From Hyphomicrobiales bacterium (GTDB taxonomy: Bacteria > Pseudomonadota > Alphaproteobacteria > Rhizobiales > Beijerinckiaceae), in assembly GCA_900473415.1 (NCBI GenBank), contig UCLR01000041.1:1-64000 (forward strand): DNA of 64,000 nt, read 5' to 3'. The notes under the pieces are model-generated. The model worked only from the letters and a program-made list of their open reading frames with translations. It was not told where the DNA came from and searched no databases. Positions 9,048 to 18,075 of the stretch are shown in pieces. Positions within the stretch are counted from its first letter, which is position 1, and every line of letters starts with the position of its first letter. A program made the translations under genes and the position numbers.

Positions 9048-10481
9048 ATGAATCAACATTTCATCAACGGCCGCTATGTGCCTGGCCAGACGGGCGAAAC
9101 CCTCGCCAAGCTCAACCCTGCGACCGGCGAGGAATTCGCCCGTATCGCCTGCGGCAATGCCGCCGACATCGACGCCGCCGTGAAGGCCGCCCGCGCTGCC
9201 TATGACGGTGCTTGGGGCAAGCTGACGGCAGCCGAGCGCGGGCGCCTGATCTCGAAGCTCGCCCTCAAGGTGCAGGATCACTTCGACGAGCTGGCGAAGC
9301 TGGAAGCGCGTGACACCGGCAAGCCGATGTCCCAGGCGCGGGCCGATATCGACGCCACGATCCGCTATTTCGAGTTCTACGGCGGCGCGGCCGACAAGGT
9401 GCACGGCCACGTCATCCCCTTCCTGAACGGATACAGCGTCAGCGTCGTCCACGAGCCGCATGGTGTCACCGGCCATATCCTGCCCTGGAACTATCCGGCG
9501 CAGATGATCGGCCGCTCGCTCACCGCCTCGCTCGCCATGGGCAACGCCGTGGTGCTGAAGCCCGCCGAGGATGCCTGCGCCACCGCCTTCCGCCTCGCGG
9601 AGCTCGCCACCGAAGTCGGCTTCCCGGACGGCGCGATCAACATCGTCGCGGGCAGGGGCCATGAGGCCGGCGCGGCTCTCTCCTCCCATCAGGGCATCGG
9701 CTTCATGTCCTTCACCGGCTCGCCCGAGGTCGGCAAGATGGTGCAGCACGCCTGCGCCGAGCATCTCATCCCCTGCACGCTGGAGCTCGGCGGCAAGTCG
9801 CCCCAGATCGTCTTCGAGGATGCCGATATCGACGCGCTGGTGCCGATCGCCTGCAAGGCCATCGTCCAGAACACAGGGCAGACCTGCTCGGCCGGCAGCC
9901 GGCTGCTGGTGCAGAAATCAATCTATGACGACGTCATCGCGGAAGTCGCCAAGGCCTTCTCGAAGTTGACGGCCGGCACGCCGGAGATGGACCTCGACTG
10001 CGGCCCGGTCATCAATGCCAAGCAGCGCGGCCGCGTGCAGAGCTTCATCGACCAGAGCCGCGAGGCCGGCATCCCGGTGATCGCGCAGGGCCAGATCGCG
10101 CAGGGCGTGCCGAATGGCGGCTTCTACGTCCAGCCGACGCTGTTCGGCCCGGTGCCGCGCGGCAATCGGCTGGAGCAGGACGAGGTCTTCGGCCCCGTGC
10201 TCGCCGCCTTCCCCTTCGACGACGAAGAGGACGCGATCAAGGCCGCCAACGGCACCGACTACGGCCTGGTCGCCGCGGTCTGGACCAAGGATGGCGGGCG
10301 CCAGCAGCGCGTCTCGAAGAGGGTCCGCGCTGGCCAGGTCTTCATCAACGGCTATGGCGCCGGCGGCGGCATCGAGCTGCCCTTCGGCGGCACCGGCAAG
10401 AGCGGCCACGGCCGCGAGAAGGGCTTCATCGCGCTGGAAGAGTTCGCGGTGACCAAGACCATCGTGCACAAGCACGGGTGA
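9048..10481 (+). CDS. NAD(P)-dependent aldehyde dehydrogenase
   Basis: A 477-residue member of the ALDH superfamily. It has the WNYPAQM nucleotide-binding region, the general base Glu246 in LELGGKSP, and the nucleophile Cys280 in NTGQTCSAG, all intact. The C-terminal segment PFGGTGKSGHGREKG is the usual family end. ATG 9048 sits behind GGGAGGCGAC, so the longer open frame from 8964 is rejected. It oxidises an aldehyde to an acid; the substrate cannot be fixed, although the betaine/aromatic-aldehyde branch is plausible. It converges on a Zn alcohol dehydrogenase gene with a palindromic repeat between them, so an alcohol-aldehyde-acid route is possible. Confidence 0.87.
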   Translation: MNQHFINGRYVPGQTGETLAKLNPATGEEFARIACGNAADIDAAVKAARAAYDGAWGKLTAAERGRLISKLALKVQDHFDELAKLEARDTGKPMSQARADIDATIRYFEFYGGAADKVHGHVIPFLNGYSVSVVHEPHGVTGHILPWNYPAQMIGRSLTASLAMGNAVVLKPAEDACATAFRLAELATEVGFPDGAINIVAGRGHEAGAALSSHQGIGFMSFTGSPEVGKMVQHACAEHLIPCTLELGGKSPQIVFEDADIDALVPIACKAIVQNTGQTCSAGSRLLVQKSIYDDVIAEVAKAFSKLTAGTPEMDLDCGPVINAKQRGRVQSFIDQSREAGIPVIAQGQIAQGVPNGGFYVQPTLFGPVPRGNRLEQDEVFGPVLAAFPFDDEEDAIKAANGTDYGLVAAVWTKDGGRQQRVSKRVRAGQVFINGYGAGGGIELPFGGTGKSGHGREKGFIALEEFAVTKTIVHKHG

Positions 10482-10495
10482 GCCGTCAGGCGGCT

Positions 10496-10533
10496 GTCAT
10501 TCCGGGTTCGCCCTGCGGGCGCCCCGGAATGAC
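10496..10533. repeat. Single-unit palindromic intergenic repeat (family 1)
   Basis: GTCATTCCGGG and its exact complement CCCGGAATGAC flank a 16-bp GC-rich centre. It sits between two convergent gene ends and could act as a bidirectional hairpin terminator. The arms match the outer arms of the longer elements at 11704 and 15256. Confidence 0.8.
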
Positions 10534-10546
10534 GGCCCGGCGGCCT

Positions 10547-11671
10547 TCACATCCTGACAATATGCCGGATCGTCCGGCCTTCGTTCAGCGCGTCGAAGCC
10601 CTCATTGATCTCATCGAGGCTGCCCGAGCTGGTCCAGAGCCGGTCGACCGGCAGTCGCCCGCGCTGGTAGAGCTCGATGAAGCGCGGGATGTCGCGCGAG
10701 GGCACGCAGGAGCCCACATAGGAGCCCTTCAGCGTCCGCTCCTCGGCGACGAGCTTCACCGGCGCGAGCGAGAGCGTATGGGCCGGATTGGCGAGCCCTG
10801 CCGTGGTCGTTGTCCCGCCGCGCCGCGTGATCTGGTAGGCGAGGTCGAGCGCTTTCACGGAGCCCGCCATCTCCAGCGCATGGTCGACGCCGCCTTTCGT
10901 CGCCGTCCGGATCGCTTCCACCGCATCCGGCGCGCCGGCATTGAAGACGTCCGTCGCGCCGAGTTCCTTGGCGAGTTTCAGCTTGTCCTCGGCGAGATCG
11001 ACCGCGATGACCCGCGACGCCCCGCAGGCGACTGCGCCGAGCAGGGCCGAGAGCCCGACGCCGCCGAGGCCGACGACCGCGGCCGTTTCGCCGGCTTTGA
11101 TGCGGGCCGTGTTCACGGCGGCGCCGACACCGGTCAGCACGGCGCAGCCGAACAGCGCCGCGATCTCGTGCGGGACCTCGGCCTCGATCTTGACCAGTGA
11201 CCGGCGCGAGATCACCGCATGCTCGGCGAAGGCCGAGACGCCGACATGGTGATGCACAGGCTTGCCGTCGACCGAGAGCCGACGCCCTCCGGAGAGCATC
11301 TCGCCACGCCCATTGGCGGCGTTACCGGGTTCGCAGAGGGCCGGGCGCCCCTCCGAACAGGGGGCGCAATGGCCGCAGGACGGGACGAACACCATGACGA
11401 CACGGTCGCCGGGTTTCAGGTCGTCGACACCTTCGCCAGCCTCGACGACCTCGCCGGCGGCCTCATGGCCCAGAACCATCGGCACCGGGCGCGGGCGGTT
11501 GCCGTCGATGACGGAGAGGTCGGAATGGCAGAGCCCGGCTGCCCGCACCTTGACCAGAACTTCGCCATGGCCGGGCGGGGCAAGCTCCAGTTCCTCGATC
11601 CGCAGCGGCCGGCTCTGAGCATAGGGAGCGGTGACCGGGCTTGCGTTCAGAACGGCGGCGCGAATCTTCAT
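10547..11671 (-). CDS. Zinc-dependent medium-chain alcohol dehydrogenase
   Basis: A 374-residue MDR-superfamily alcohol dehydrogenase. Catalytic zinc ligands are visible as Cys48 (GLCHSD) and His69 (LGHE); the structural zinc site has Cys99, Cys102, Cys105 and Cys113. The Rossmann fingerprint GLGGVGLSALLG follows. The spacing resembles class III/aryl-alcohol dehydrogenases. ATG 11671 has AGGAG at a good distance; the frame runs up to 11758 through a repeat element, which is not coding. It lies downstream of livF on the same strand, separated by a 108-bp repeat, so co-transcription with the liv genes is uncertain. Confidence 0.85.
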   Translation of the reverse strand: MKIRAAVLNASPVTAPYAQSRPLRIEELELAPPGHGEVLVKVRAAGLCHSDLSVIDGNRPRPVPMVLGHEAAGEVVEAGEGVDDLKPGDRVVMVFVPSCGHCAPCSEGRPALCEPGNAANGRGEMLSGGRRLSVDGKPVHHHVGVSAFAEHAVISRRSLVKIEAEVPHEIAALFGCAVLTGVGAAVNTARIKAGETAAVVGLGGVGLSALLGAVACGASRVIAVDLAEDKLKLAKELGATDVFNAGAPDAVEAIRTATKGGVDHALEMAGSVKALDLAYQITRRGGTTTTAGLANPAHTLSLAPVKLVAEERTLKGSYVGSCVPSRDIPRFIELYQRGRLPVDRLWTSSGSLDEINEGFDALNEGRTIRHIVRM

Positions 11672-11703
11672 GGGCAGGCTCCTGTTTCCTGTCATCCTAT
11701 GCC

Positions 11704-11811
11704 GTCGTTCCGGGCGAAGCGAAGACCCGGAATCCATCGTAGGCGCGACGCCCTTCAATGGATTCCGGATCGGCGTCGCTTCGCGGCTTGTGCCGAATGA
11801 CGGCGCAAGAT
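11704..11811. repeat. Paired palindromic intergenic repeat (family 1, two units)
   Basis: It starts GTCGTTCCGGGCGAAGCGAA and ends GCCGAATGAC, with an inner pair CCGGAATCCAT / ATGGATTCCGG. The central GACGCCCTTC-ATGGAT is nearly identical to the copy at 15256-15350. It lies between livF and the alcohol dehydrogenase gene. Confidence 0.8.
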
Positions 11812-11821
11812 CAGGCCGAGT

Positions 11822-12559
11822 TCAGGCCACCTCGTTCAGTGTGCCGCCGAGGAAAAGCTGCCCGATGCGCGGATCGGCCAGGATCTCGGCCGCCGGTCCC
11901 TGCAGTCGGGTCCGGCCCAGTTCCAGCACCAGCCCTTCATCGGAGATTTCCAGCGCCGAGCGCGCATTCTGCTCGACCATCAGGATCGACACGCCCTTGG
12001 CGCGCAGCTCCTTAAGGATCGCAAAGGTCTCCTGAACCATCAGCGGCGAAAGCCCGATCGAGGGCTCGTCGATCAGCACGAGCTTGGGGTCGAGCAGCAA
12101 CCCGCGCACGATCTCGAGCTGCTTTTGCTCGCCGCCCGACAGCGTCGAAGCCTGGGCATCGGCCTTCCGCTTGAGCGCCGGGAAACGATCGAGCGCGGCC
12201 TCGAGGCGCTGCGGCATGTTGGTGATGCCGGAGCCGGCGGCAACCGCGCCGAGCTCGATATTGTGGCGCACCGACAGCTCGGGGAAGATGTTGCGGCCCT
12301 GCGGCACATAGCAGATGCCGGCCTCCAGCAGCTTGCGCTGGTTCCAGCCGGTGATGTCCCGGCCGTCGAAGCGGATGCGGCCCTCGCGCAGCTTGAGCAG
12401 GCCAAAGATCGCCTTGAACACGGTCGACTTGCCGGCGCCGTTTGGGCCGATGACCGTGGTGATGGCGCCGCGCTTCACGCTGAAGCTCGTGCCGTAGAGG
12501 ATCGTCATAGGGCCATAGCCACCAACGACGCCGTCGAGTTCGAGGATGGGTGTGGTCAT
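11822..12559 (-). CDS. livF: Branched-chain amino acid ABC transporter ATPase LivF
   Basis: A 245-residue ATPase with Walker A GPNGAGKST, signature LSGGEQK and Walker B LVLIDEPS. Size and the VPQGRNIFPELSV segment are typical of LivF, one of two nucleotide-binding subunits of HAAT-family importers. ATG 12559 gives the normal N-terminus; upstream sequence is the tail of livG in another frame. It lies 14 bp after livG and is the last gene of the livKHMGF cluster. The imported substrate is probably a branched amino acid or related carboxylate. Confidence 0.9.
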   Translation of the reverse strand: MTTPILELDGVVGGYGPMTILYGTSFSVKRGAITTVIGPNGAGKSTVFKAIFGLLKLREGRIRFDGRDITGWNQRKLLEAGICYVPQGRNIFPELSVRHNIELGAVAAGSGITNMPQRLEAALDRFPALKRKADAQASTLSGGEQKQLEIVRGLLLDPKLVLIDEPSIGLSPLMVQETFAILKELRAKGVSILMVEQNARSALEISDEGLVLELGRTRLQGPAAEILADPRIGQLFLGGTLNEVA

Positions 12560-12573
12560 CGCTGTCCTCGCCC

Positions 12574-13317
12574 TCAATGCCCCAGATAGGCTTCGATCAC
12601 TGCAGGATCCGCCCGCACCTCCGCTGGCGTGCCTTCGGCGAGCACCTTGCCCTCGGCCAGCACGATCACGCGCGAGCACAGGCTCATCACGAAATCCATG
12701 TTGTGCTCGATCACGACGAAGGTCGCGCCCTGCTCGGCATTGATGGCGCGCAGCCGCTCCTTGAGGTCGCCGAGCATGGTCAGGTTGACGCCGCCCGCCG
12801 GCTCGTCGAGCAGCACGAGGCGCGGGCCCGCCATGAAGGCCATCGCCGCGTCGAGCAGCTTCTGCTGGCCATAGGACAGCCCGCCGGCCTTGGCTTCCGC
12901 GAGATGGCCAAGCTTGAAGAAGCCGATCATCTGTTCGGCTTTGTCGGAGAGCCCCGCGTCGCGCGCGCCGAACAGGCGGCCGAGCATCGAGCCCTGATGC
13001 TCCTGGCCGGCGAGGATCAGGTTCTCGCGCACCGACAGTTCGGGGAAGACCTGCAGGAGCTGGAAGGTGCGGCTGACACCAAGCCGGTTGAGGTCGGAGG
13101 GGCGCATGCGCGTGACGTCGCGCCCGTCAAGCTTCACCGACCCTTCCGTTGGCTCGAGCTGGCCGAGAATGCAGTTGAACAGGGTCGACTTGCCGCAGCC
13201 ATTCGGCCCGATGATGCCGAGGATCTCGCCCTCGCGGACCGAGAAGGAGACGCCGTTCACGGCCTTGATGCCACCGAAGGCCTTGTGCAGGTCCTGGACT
13301 TCGAGGACGGGGCTCAT
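12574..13317 (-). CDS. livG: Branched-chain amino acid ABC transporter ATPase LivG
   Basis: A 247-residue ATPase with Walker A GPNGCGKST, signature LSYGQQK, Walker B LVLLDEPA and the C-terminal BCA_ABC_TP_C-type end (VRADPAVIEAYLG). Its start codon overlaps the livM stop as ATGA, which implies translational coupling. It pairs with LivF on the cytoplasmic face of the LivHM permease. Confidence 0.9.
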   Translation of the reverse strand: MSPVLEVQDLHKAFGGIKAVNGVSFSVREGEILGIIGPNGCGKSTLFNCILGQLEPTEGSVKLDGRDVTRMRPSDLNRLGVSRTFQLLQVFPELSVRENLILAGQEHQGSMLGRLFGARDAGLSDKAEQMIGFFKLGHLAEAKAGGLSYGQQKLLDAAMAFMAGPRLVLLDEPAGGVNLTMLGDLKERLRAINAEQGATFVVIEHNMDFVMSLCSRVIVLAEGKVLAEGTPAEVRADPAVIEAYLGH

Positions 13318-14333
13318 GGCGTGCCTCCCGCCTTGCGGCCGAAGCGGCGGCCGAGCGCCGCCCAGCAGCGTTCGATCAGCCCGCTCACGCCCTGCGGGCA
13401 GATGATCAGCAGGGCGAGCACGATGGTCGCGAAGATGATGAGGTAGAGCGAGCCGGCGAAGCGCAGCCATTCCGGCAACACCACGCCGAGCAGCGCACCG
13501 ACGAAGGGGCCGAAGAAATAGCCTGAGCCACCCGCCACCACCATCAGCAGCAGGAAGAGGCTCTGCGACAGCGTGAAGGGCGAGGGGTCGATGAACTCGA
13601 CCAGCGGCGCGAATAGCGAGCCGGAGAAGCCGCCATAGGCCGAGCCGATGGCGAAGGCGAGCAGCGTGTAGGCGCGTGTGTCGACTCCGAGGCTCGCAGC
13701 GCGCACAGGGTTCTCGCGCAGCGCCGTGAAGGCCCGGCCCCAGGGGCTGCGCACCAGCCACCACAGCACCAGCGACAGGACCAGCGTGACGGCGACGACG
13801 AAGCGGTGGAATTCGAGCGCGCCGAACAGCTTGATGCCGAAGAACTGCGGCCGGTCGATATTGGGGATGCCGAAGGCGCCGCCGGTGAGCCATTGCTCGT
13901 TGCGCAGGAGGAGCCAGACGAGCGTCGAGAAGGCCAGCGTCACGAAGGCGAGGTAATGGGTGCGGACCCGGAGCGCTGGGAAGCCGAGCAGGATGCCGAC
14001 GAAGAACGTCAGGAGCCCCGAGAGGCCGAAGGCGGCATACCAGGACACGCCCCATTTCGTCGTCAGGATCGCGGTGGTGTAGGCGCCGAGGCCCATGAAA
14101 CCGGCCTGCGCCAGCGAGCTCTGGCCGGCATAGCCGAGGGTGAGGTTCAGCCCCATCACGCCGATGCTCATGACGAGCCAGAGCGAGAGCACATAGGTGC
14201 CGTAGCGGCCCATGCCGGTGGGCGCGAACCAGAGGATGGCGGCGCCGATCAGCAGGGTGATCAGCGCGCCATCGATGCGGCGGGCGGCGCTGCGCGTGGC
14301 CGCGGCGGTACTTTCGAGGGCAGGGGCGCTCAT
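13314..14333 (-). CDS. livM: Branched-chain amino acid ABC transporter permease LivM
   Basis: A 339-residue membrane protein with about nine to ten hydrophobic helices and the LivM-type loop VRSPWGRAFTALRENPVRAASLGVD, of which the EAA-like core REN is conserved. ATG 14333 overlaps the livH stop by 4 bp. The frame remains open far upstream only because it shadows livH. It forms the permease heterodimer with LivH. Confidence 0.9.
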   Translation of the reverse strand: MSAPALESTAAATRSAARRIDGALITLLIGAAILWFAPTGMGRYGTYVLSLWLVMSIGVMGLNLTLGYAGQSSLAQAGFMGLGAYTTAILTTKWGVSWYAAFGLSGLLTFFVGILLGFPALRVRTHYLAFVTLAFSTLVWLLLRNEQWLTGGAFGIPNIDRPQFFGIKLFGALEFHRFVVAVTLVLSLVLWWLVRSPWGRAFTALRENPVRAASLGVDTRAYTLLAFAIGSAYGGFSGSLFAPLVEFIDPSPFTLSQSLFLLLMVVAGGSGYFFGPFVGALLGVVLPEWLRFAGSLYLIIFATIVLALLIICPQGVSGLIERCWAALGRRFGRKAGGTP

Positions 14334-15208
14334 ACGCGGCGCTCCTCCTTGCGGCCCATCAGACCCTCCGGCTTGATCAGGATGATCGCGACGAGGAGGA
14401 TGAGCGGCACGGCCATCCGGTATTGCGTCGAGACATAGGCTGCGGCGAGCGAATCCGCGACGCCGATCAGGAGGCCGCCAACCAGCGCGCCACGGATCTG
14501 GTTGAAGCCGCCGACGATGGCCGCGATGAAGGCGAAGAGGCCGATGGTCTCGCCATTCGAGAACTTCGCCAGATAGATCGGCGAGATCAGCAGCGAGGCG
14601 ACGACGGCGAGCGCGGCGTTGAGCAGGAAGGTGAGCAGCACCATCCGCTCGACCGGAATGCCGAGGATGCGCGCGACCGTCGGGTTCTGTGCCGTCGCCT
14701 GCATCTGCCTGCCGAGGCGAGTCCCTCCGACGAACCATTGCAGCAGGCCGATCGCGGCGAAGGCGACGACGATGATCGCGACATGCTGCAGCGAGATCGC
14801 GGCGCCGAGGATGTTGATCATGTCGGTCGGCACCAGCGAGGGAAAGCTCTGGGCCTCGGCGGAGAAGCCGTCCTTGGCGCCTTCCTTCATGATGATCGAG
14901 AGCGCCATGGTGGCGATCGCGAGCGGCAGCACGCCGTGCTTGATCATCGGATCGACGACCACGAGCTTGAAGCCCGCGCCGAAGACCAGCAGGAAGACCG
15001 CGATGCCGATCAGCCCCCCGGCCCAGAGCGGCAGGCCGAAAAGCTTGACCGCGAGCAGGATCAGCACGGCCGGCAGCATGACGAACTCGCCCTGGGCGAA
15101 GTTGATCGTCTGCGAGGTCTGCCAGACCAGCGTGAAGCCGATCGCAGCGAGCGCGTAGATCGCGCCCGTGGCAATGCCGGCGATGAGATAGGCGATGAAT
15201 TCGGCCAT
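14330..15208 (-). CDS. livH: Branched-chain amino acid ABC transporter permease LivH
   Basis: A 292-residue permease with eight or so membrane helices and the characteristic INFAQGEFVML motif near the N-terminus. It is first of the four coupled genes livH-M-G-F; overlaps with livM are 4 bp. A palindromic repeat (15256-15350) separates it from the binding-protein gene livK upstream, the usual arrangement when binding protein is made in excess. Confidence 0.9.
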   Translation of the reverse strand: MAEFIAYLIAGIATGAIYALAAIGFTLVWQTSQTINFAQGEFVMLPAVLILLAVKLFGLPLWAGGLIGIAVFLLVFGAGFKLVVVDPMIKHGVLPLAIATMALSIIMKEGAKDGFSAEAQSFPSLVPTDMINILGAAISLQHVAIIVVAFAAIGLLQWFVGGTRLGRQMQATAQNPTVARILGIPVERMVLLTFLLNAALAVVASLLISPIYLAKFSNGETIGLFAFIAAIVGGFNQIRGALVGGLLIGVADSLAAAYVSTQYRMAVPLILLVAIILIKPEGLMGRKEERRV

Positions 15209-15255
15209 GGTGATGTGCGCTCGGTTGGAGAGCGTTTCGTGTGCAGTCAGCGCGC

Positions 15256-15350
15256 GTCATCCCGGACGGAGCGAAGCGGAGATCCGGGATCCATGCAGCC
15301 GTGACGCCCTTCGATGGATCCCGGGTCGAGCGTTGCTCGCCCGGGATGAC
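15256..15350. repeat. Paired palindromic intergenic repeat (family 1, two units)
   Basis: Outer arms GTCATCCCGG and CCGGGATGAC, inner arms ATCCGGGATCCAT and ATGGATCCCGGGT. The whole forms one long cruciform or two adjacent hairpins. It lies between livK and livH and could halt or stabilise the livK transcript 3' end. Confidence 0.85.
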
Positions 15351-15371
15351 GTCGAGGGTAGTCTGCGGGGC

Positions 15372-16508
15372 TTACGGCTTGACCCGCGGCAGGGTGGTGT
15401 TGATCACCTGCTTGCCGTTCACGACCTCGGCGAGGAAGCTCTCGCGGTCGAGGTCGCCGTTCTGCTCGATGACGGTGTCCATCAGGATGCCGGGCTCTTC
15501 GCTCGCCTTGATGGTGGCGCCGTGCAGCGTGGTGGCCAGCCCCTTCGCGTCGAGCTTCTTCTGCTTCTCGGTCGCCCATTTCACCATGAAGACGGCCATG
15601 TAGCCCTTCACGCCGTTATGGTCGGAGGAGAAGCCGTACTTCTCGCGATAGCGCTTGCCGAATTCCTGCAGGGCCGGGATCGGCGCATCGGTCGAGAGGC
15701 CGACATGGCCGCGGGCGCCGTTGGCGGCGTCGCCGGCGAGCTCCAGCACCTTGGCGCCGAGCAGGGTCGTCTCGCCGATCATCGGCTTGGTGATGCCCTG
15801 CTGCTTGGCGGCGCGCAGGAAACGGGCGCTCTCCTCCTCGTTCAGATAGACGAAGACCGCGTCGGCATTGGCGTTCTTCACCTTGATCGCGTCGGCGGTG
15901 AAGTCGGCCTGTCCCTGCTCGGTCGAGACGTCGACGGCGACCTTGATGCCGGCCTTCTCGAGCTCGGGCAGGATGGTGTCGCGCCCGCCCTTGCCGAAGT
16001 CGTTGTTGACCCAGACGACGGCGATCGAACCGGCCTTGAGCGTGTCCTTCATGTACTTGGCGATCTTCGGCATCGCCGCAGCCTGGCTGATCGAGGTGCG
16101 GAAGATGTAGGGATTGCCCTGCCGGGTGAAGCCGGCCGCCTCGCCGCCGACGATCTGGACGATCTCGGCGCGCTGCGAGACCTGCATCGAGGCGCCGATC
16201 GGGCCGGAGAAGATTGGGCCGAGGATGGCATAGGCGCCTTCGTCGACGCCGCGCTGCACGGCGGCGCGGGTGTTACCCGGATTGGTCTGCGTGTCGTAGT
16301 GCACGAGCTCGACCTGCTTGCCGAGGATGCCGCCCTTGGCGTTGATGTCGGCGACGGCGAGCTCGGCCCCGTTCTTCCAGTTGGTGCCGGCGGCCGCGCC
16401 GGCGCCCGACAATTCGATGACGTCGACCAGCTTGATCTTGTCCTGCGCCTGCGCGGGCAGGCTGAGGGTGGCGCCGAGCGCCGCGGCCAGAACCCAAAGC
16501 GACTTCAT
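15372..16508 (-). CDS. livK: Periplasmic branched-chain amino acid-type substrate-binding protein
   Basis: A 378-residue protein with a cleavable signal peptide (residues 1-21, ending PAQA) and the Peripla_BP_6 fold: GTNWKNGAELAVADINAKGGI near the start and NDFGKGG in the second lobe. It is the binding component of the downstream LivHMGF importer. The ligand pocket cannot be assigned by eye; relatives bind leucine-type amino acids, amides or aromatic acids. ATG 16508 follows a GGAGGAG-like site. Confidence 0.88.
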   Translation of the reverse strand: MKSLWVLAAALGATLSLPAQAQDKIKLVDVIELSGAGAAAGTNWKNGAELAVADINAKGGILGKQVELVHYDTQTNPGNTRAAVQRGVDEGAYAILGPIFSGPIGASMQVSQRAEIVQIVGGEAAGFTRQGNPYIFRTSISQAAAMPKIAKYMKDTLKAGSIAVVWVNNDFGKGGRDTILPELEKAGIKVAVDVSTEQGQADFTADAIKVKNANADAVFVYLNEEESARFLRAAKQQGITKPMIGETTLLGAKVLELAGDAANGARGHVGLSTDAPIPALQEFGKRYREKYGFSSDHNGVKGYMAVFMVKWATEKQKKLDAKGLATTLHGATIKASEEPGILMDTVIEQNGDLDRESFLAEVVNGKQVINTTLPRVKP

Positions 16509-16664
16509 ATGCGAGACTCCTCCCGAACCGTTTTCTTGTGTGCCACGGGCTCTCGGGCGCGTGACTTATGGCAGCGCGGCAGCTTGCCGCAGCGTGACCG
16601 CCTGCTTCTTGCGCGGCTTTGGGGCGGGATGTCCAGAGGCGAATAGCGACTCTGGGCCTCTGCG

Positions 16665-17186
16665 TCAGGGCGGGCTCGGCAGTTCCTGCGCCTTACGGTC
16701 GAGCTCGCGGAACAGGGGGAGCGACTGCGCGGCGAAGCTCTTCAGCTCGGCATCGGTTCCCTCGCTGGCATAGCGTTGCATCAACGCGGCCGTCTCGCGA
16801 TAGGTGCTGCGCTGGGCCTCGATATAGGCCTTGTCGAAATCGGCGCCTTGTTTATCGCCCAATGCGCTGAGCAGCGCGAGGTGGCGCGTGTCCGGCCGGT
16901 CGGGCAGGGCGATGTCCGAGCGCTTGGCGACGATGCGGCGCAGGCTGCTCATCGCGGCGGCGTGATCGTCGGCGAGGCGATGGCCGAAGGCCTTGATGGC
17001 GGGGGAACTGGTCTTGCGGAGTGCGAGTGTTGCCGATTCGACGCCGAACATGTTGGCGATGGCCATGCGTTCGACGAATTCCTGAGGTGGTACCGGGGTC
17101 TGCGCAAGGGCGGGCATGACGAACAGCGCCAGCGCTGCAAGGGCCAGCGCGAGCGCCCGGCGGAAACGGTGCGGTCCACGGGTCAT
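16665..17186 (-). CDS. DUF4142-family exported protein
   Basis: A 173-residue protein with an N-terminal signal peptide (basic start RGPHRFRR, then an alanine/leucine core ending PALA). The mature part is a four-helix, ferritin-like DUF4142 domain with FVERMAIANMFGVESATLA and FGHRLADDHAAAMSSL. These proteins are periplasmic or membrane-attached and of unknown biochemical role. The frame extends to 17285, but ATG 17186 gives a normal signal peptide. It is divergent from the hydratase gene. Confidence 0.8.
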   Translation of the reverse strand: MTRGPHRFRRALALALAALALFVMPALAQTPVPPQEFVERMAIANMFGVESATLALRKTSSPAIKAFGHRLADDHAAAMSSLRRIVAKRSDIALPDRPDTRHLALLSALGDKQGADFDKAYIEAQRSTYRETAALMQRYASEGTDAELKSFAAQSLPLFRELDRKAQELPSPP

Positions 17187-17317
17187 GACGGGGCAACCGT
17201 CCAGCAGCCGGCTGGTTCCATCCGCATGGCGCACGCGCCGCAGGGCGCCTTGTCGCTCCGCCTGTGCTGGGCTAGCACGAGGCAAAGGCGCTCCGCCTGC
17301 CCGGGAGAGGACAACCC

Positions 17318-18073
17318 ATGCCGACCACCGTCGAGACCGTGCGCGATGCGCTGGTGCGTGCCCGCCGCGACCGTTCGTTGATCGAGACGGAGAGCCTGCC
17401 GGTTCCCGCGACGCAGGCCGAGGGGCTGGCGACGGCGCGTGCGCTCGGCGAGGCGCTCGGCTTGCCGCTCGCCGGCTGGAAGGTTGGCATCGCCGAGGAC
17501 GGCGCGCCGATCGCCGGGCTGATGCCGGGGCCTTATCTGAAACCGGGCGACGTCTATGAGGGCGCGATCGGCGCCGAGCTGCGCATCGAAATCGAACTTG
17601 CGCTGCGGCTTTCGAAGGACGTCCCGCTGCGTCCGGAACGCCCGTACTCGCGCGCCGAGTTGCTCGCCTGCTGCGACAAGGCCTATCTCGGCATCGAGAT
17701 CGTCGAGAGCCGCCTCGCCAACTGGTTCGGCAAGGTCGCCTTTCCGCTCTGGCTCGCCGATGCGATGGGCCATGGCGGCTATCTGATCGGTCCCGAGATC
17801 GAGATGAGCGCGCTCGACGATCCGACGCAGTTCGGCTGCTTCATCTCGCTCAACGGCGTGACGATCTACGATCAGCCGGCGGTGCACGGAAACGGCGACC
17901 CGATGGTGCCGTTCCTGGCCTGGGCCAACCGCAAGGAGGAGGGGCTCGGCTCCCTGCGCGCAGGGCAGATCGTCACCACGGGTAGCCTCTGCGGCGGCGT
18001 TCTCTCGCCCGGCAAGGGTGAGGTGGTCACGAAGCTGTCCCCGTTCGCGACGATTCCCCTGACGCTCCGGTAA
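17318..18073 (+). CDS. 2-keto-4-pentenoate hydratase/fumarylacetoacetate hydrolase-family protein
   Basis: A 251-residue FAH-superfamily protein. It has GWKVGI, the acidic metal-site stretch ELRIEIELALRL, YLGIEIVESR, and the C-terminal TTGSLCGG, all in the order found in MhpD-type hydratases of meta-cleavage pathways. No aromatic-degradation neighbours are present, so the substrate is open. ATG 17318 has GGGAGAGG upstream. The gene ends 2 bp from the convergent diguanylate cyclase gene, with no terminator between. Confidence 0.8.
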   Translation: MPTTVETVRDALVRARRDRSLIETESLPVPATQAEGLATARALGEALGLPLAGWKVGIAEDGAPIAGLMPGPYLKPGDVYEGAIGAELRIEIELALRLSKDVPLRPERPYSRAELLACCDKAYLGIEIVESRLANWFGKVAFPLWLADAMGHGGYLIGPEIEMSALDDPTQFGCFISLNGVTIYDQPAVHGNGDPMVPFLAWANRKEEGLGSLRAGQIVTTGSLCGGVLSPGKGEVVTKLSPFATIPLTLR

Positions 18074-18075
18074 GA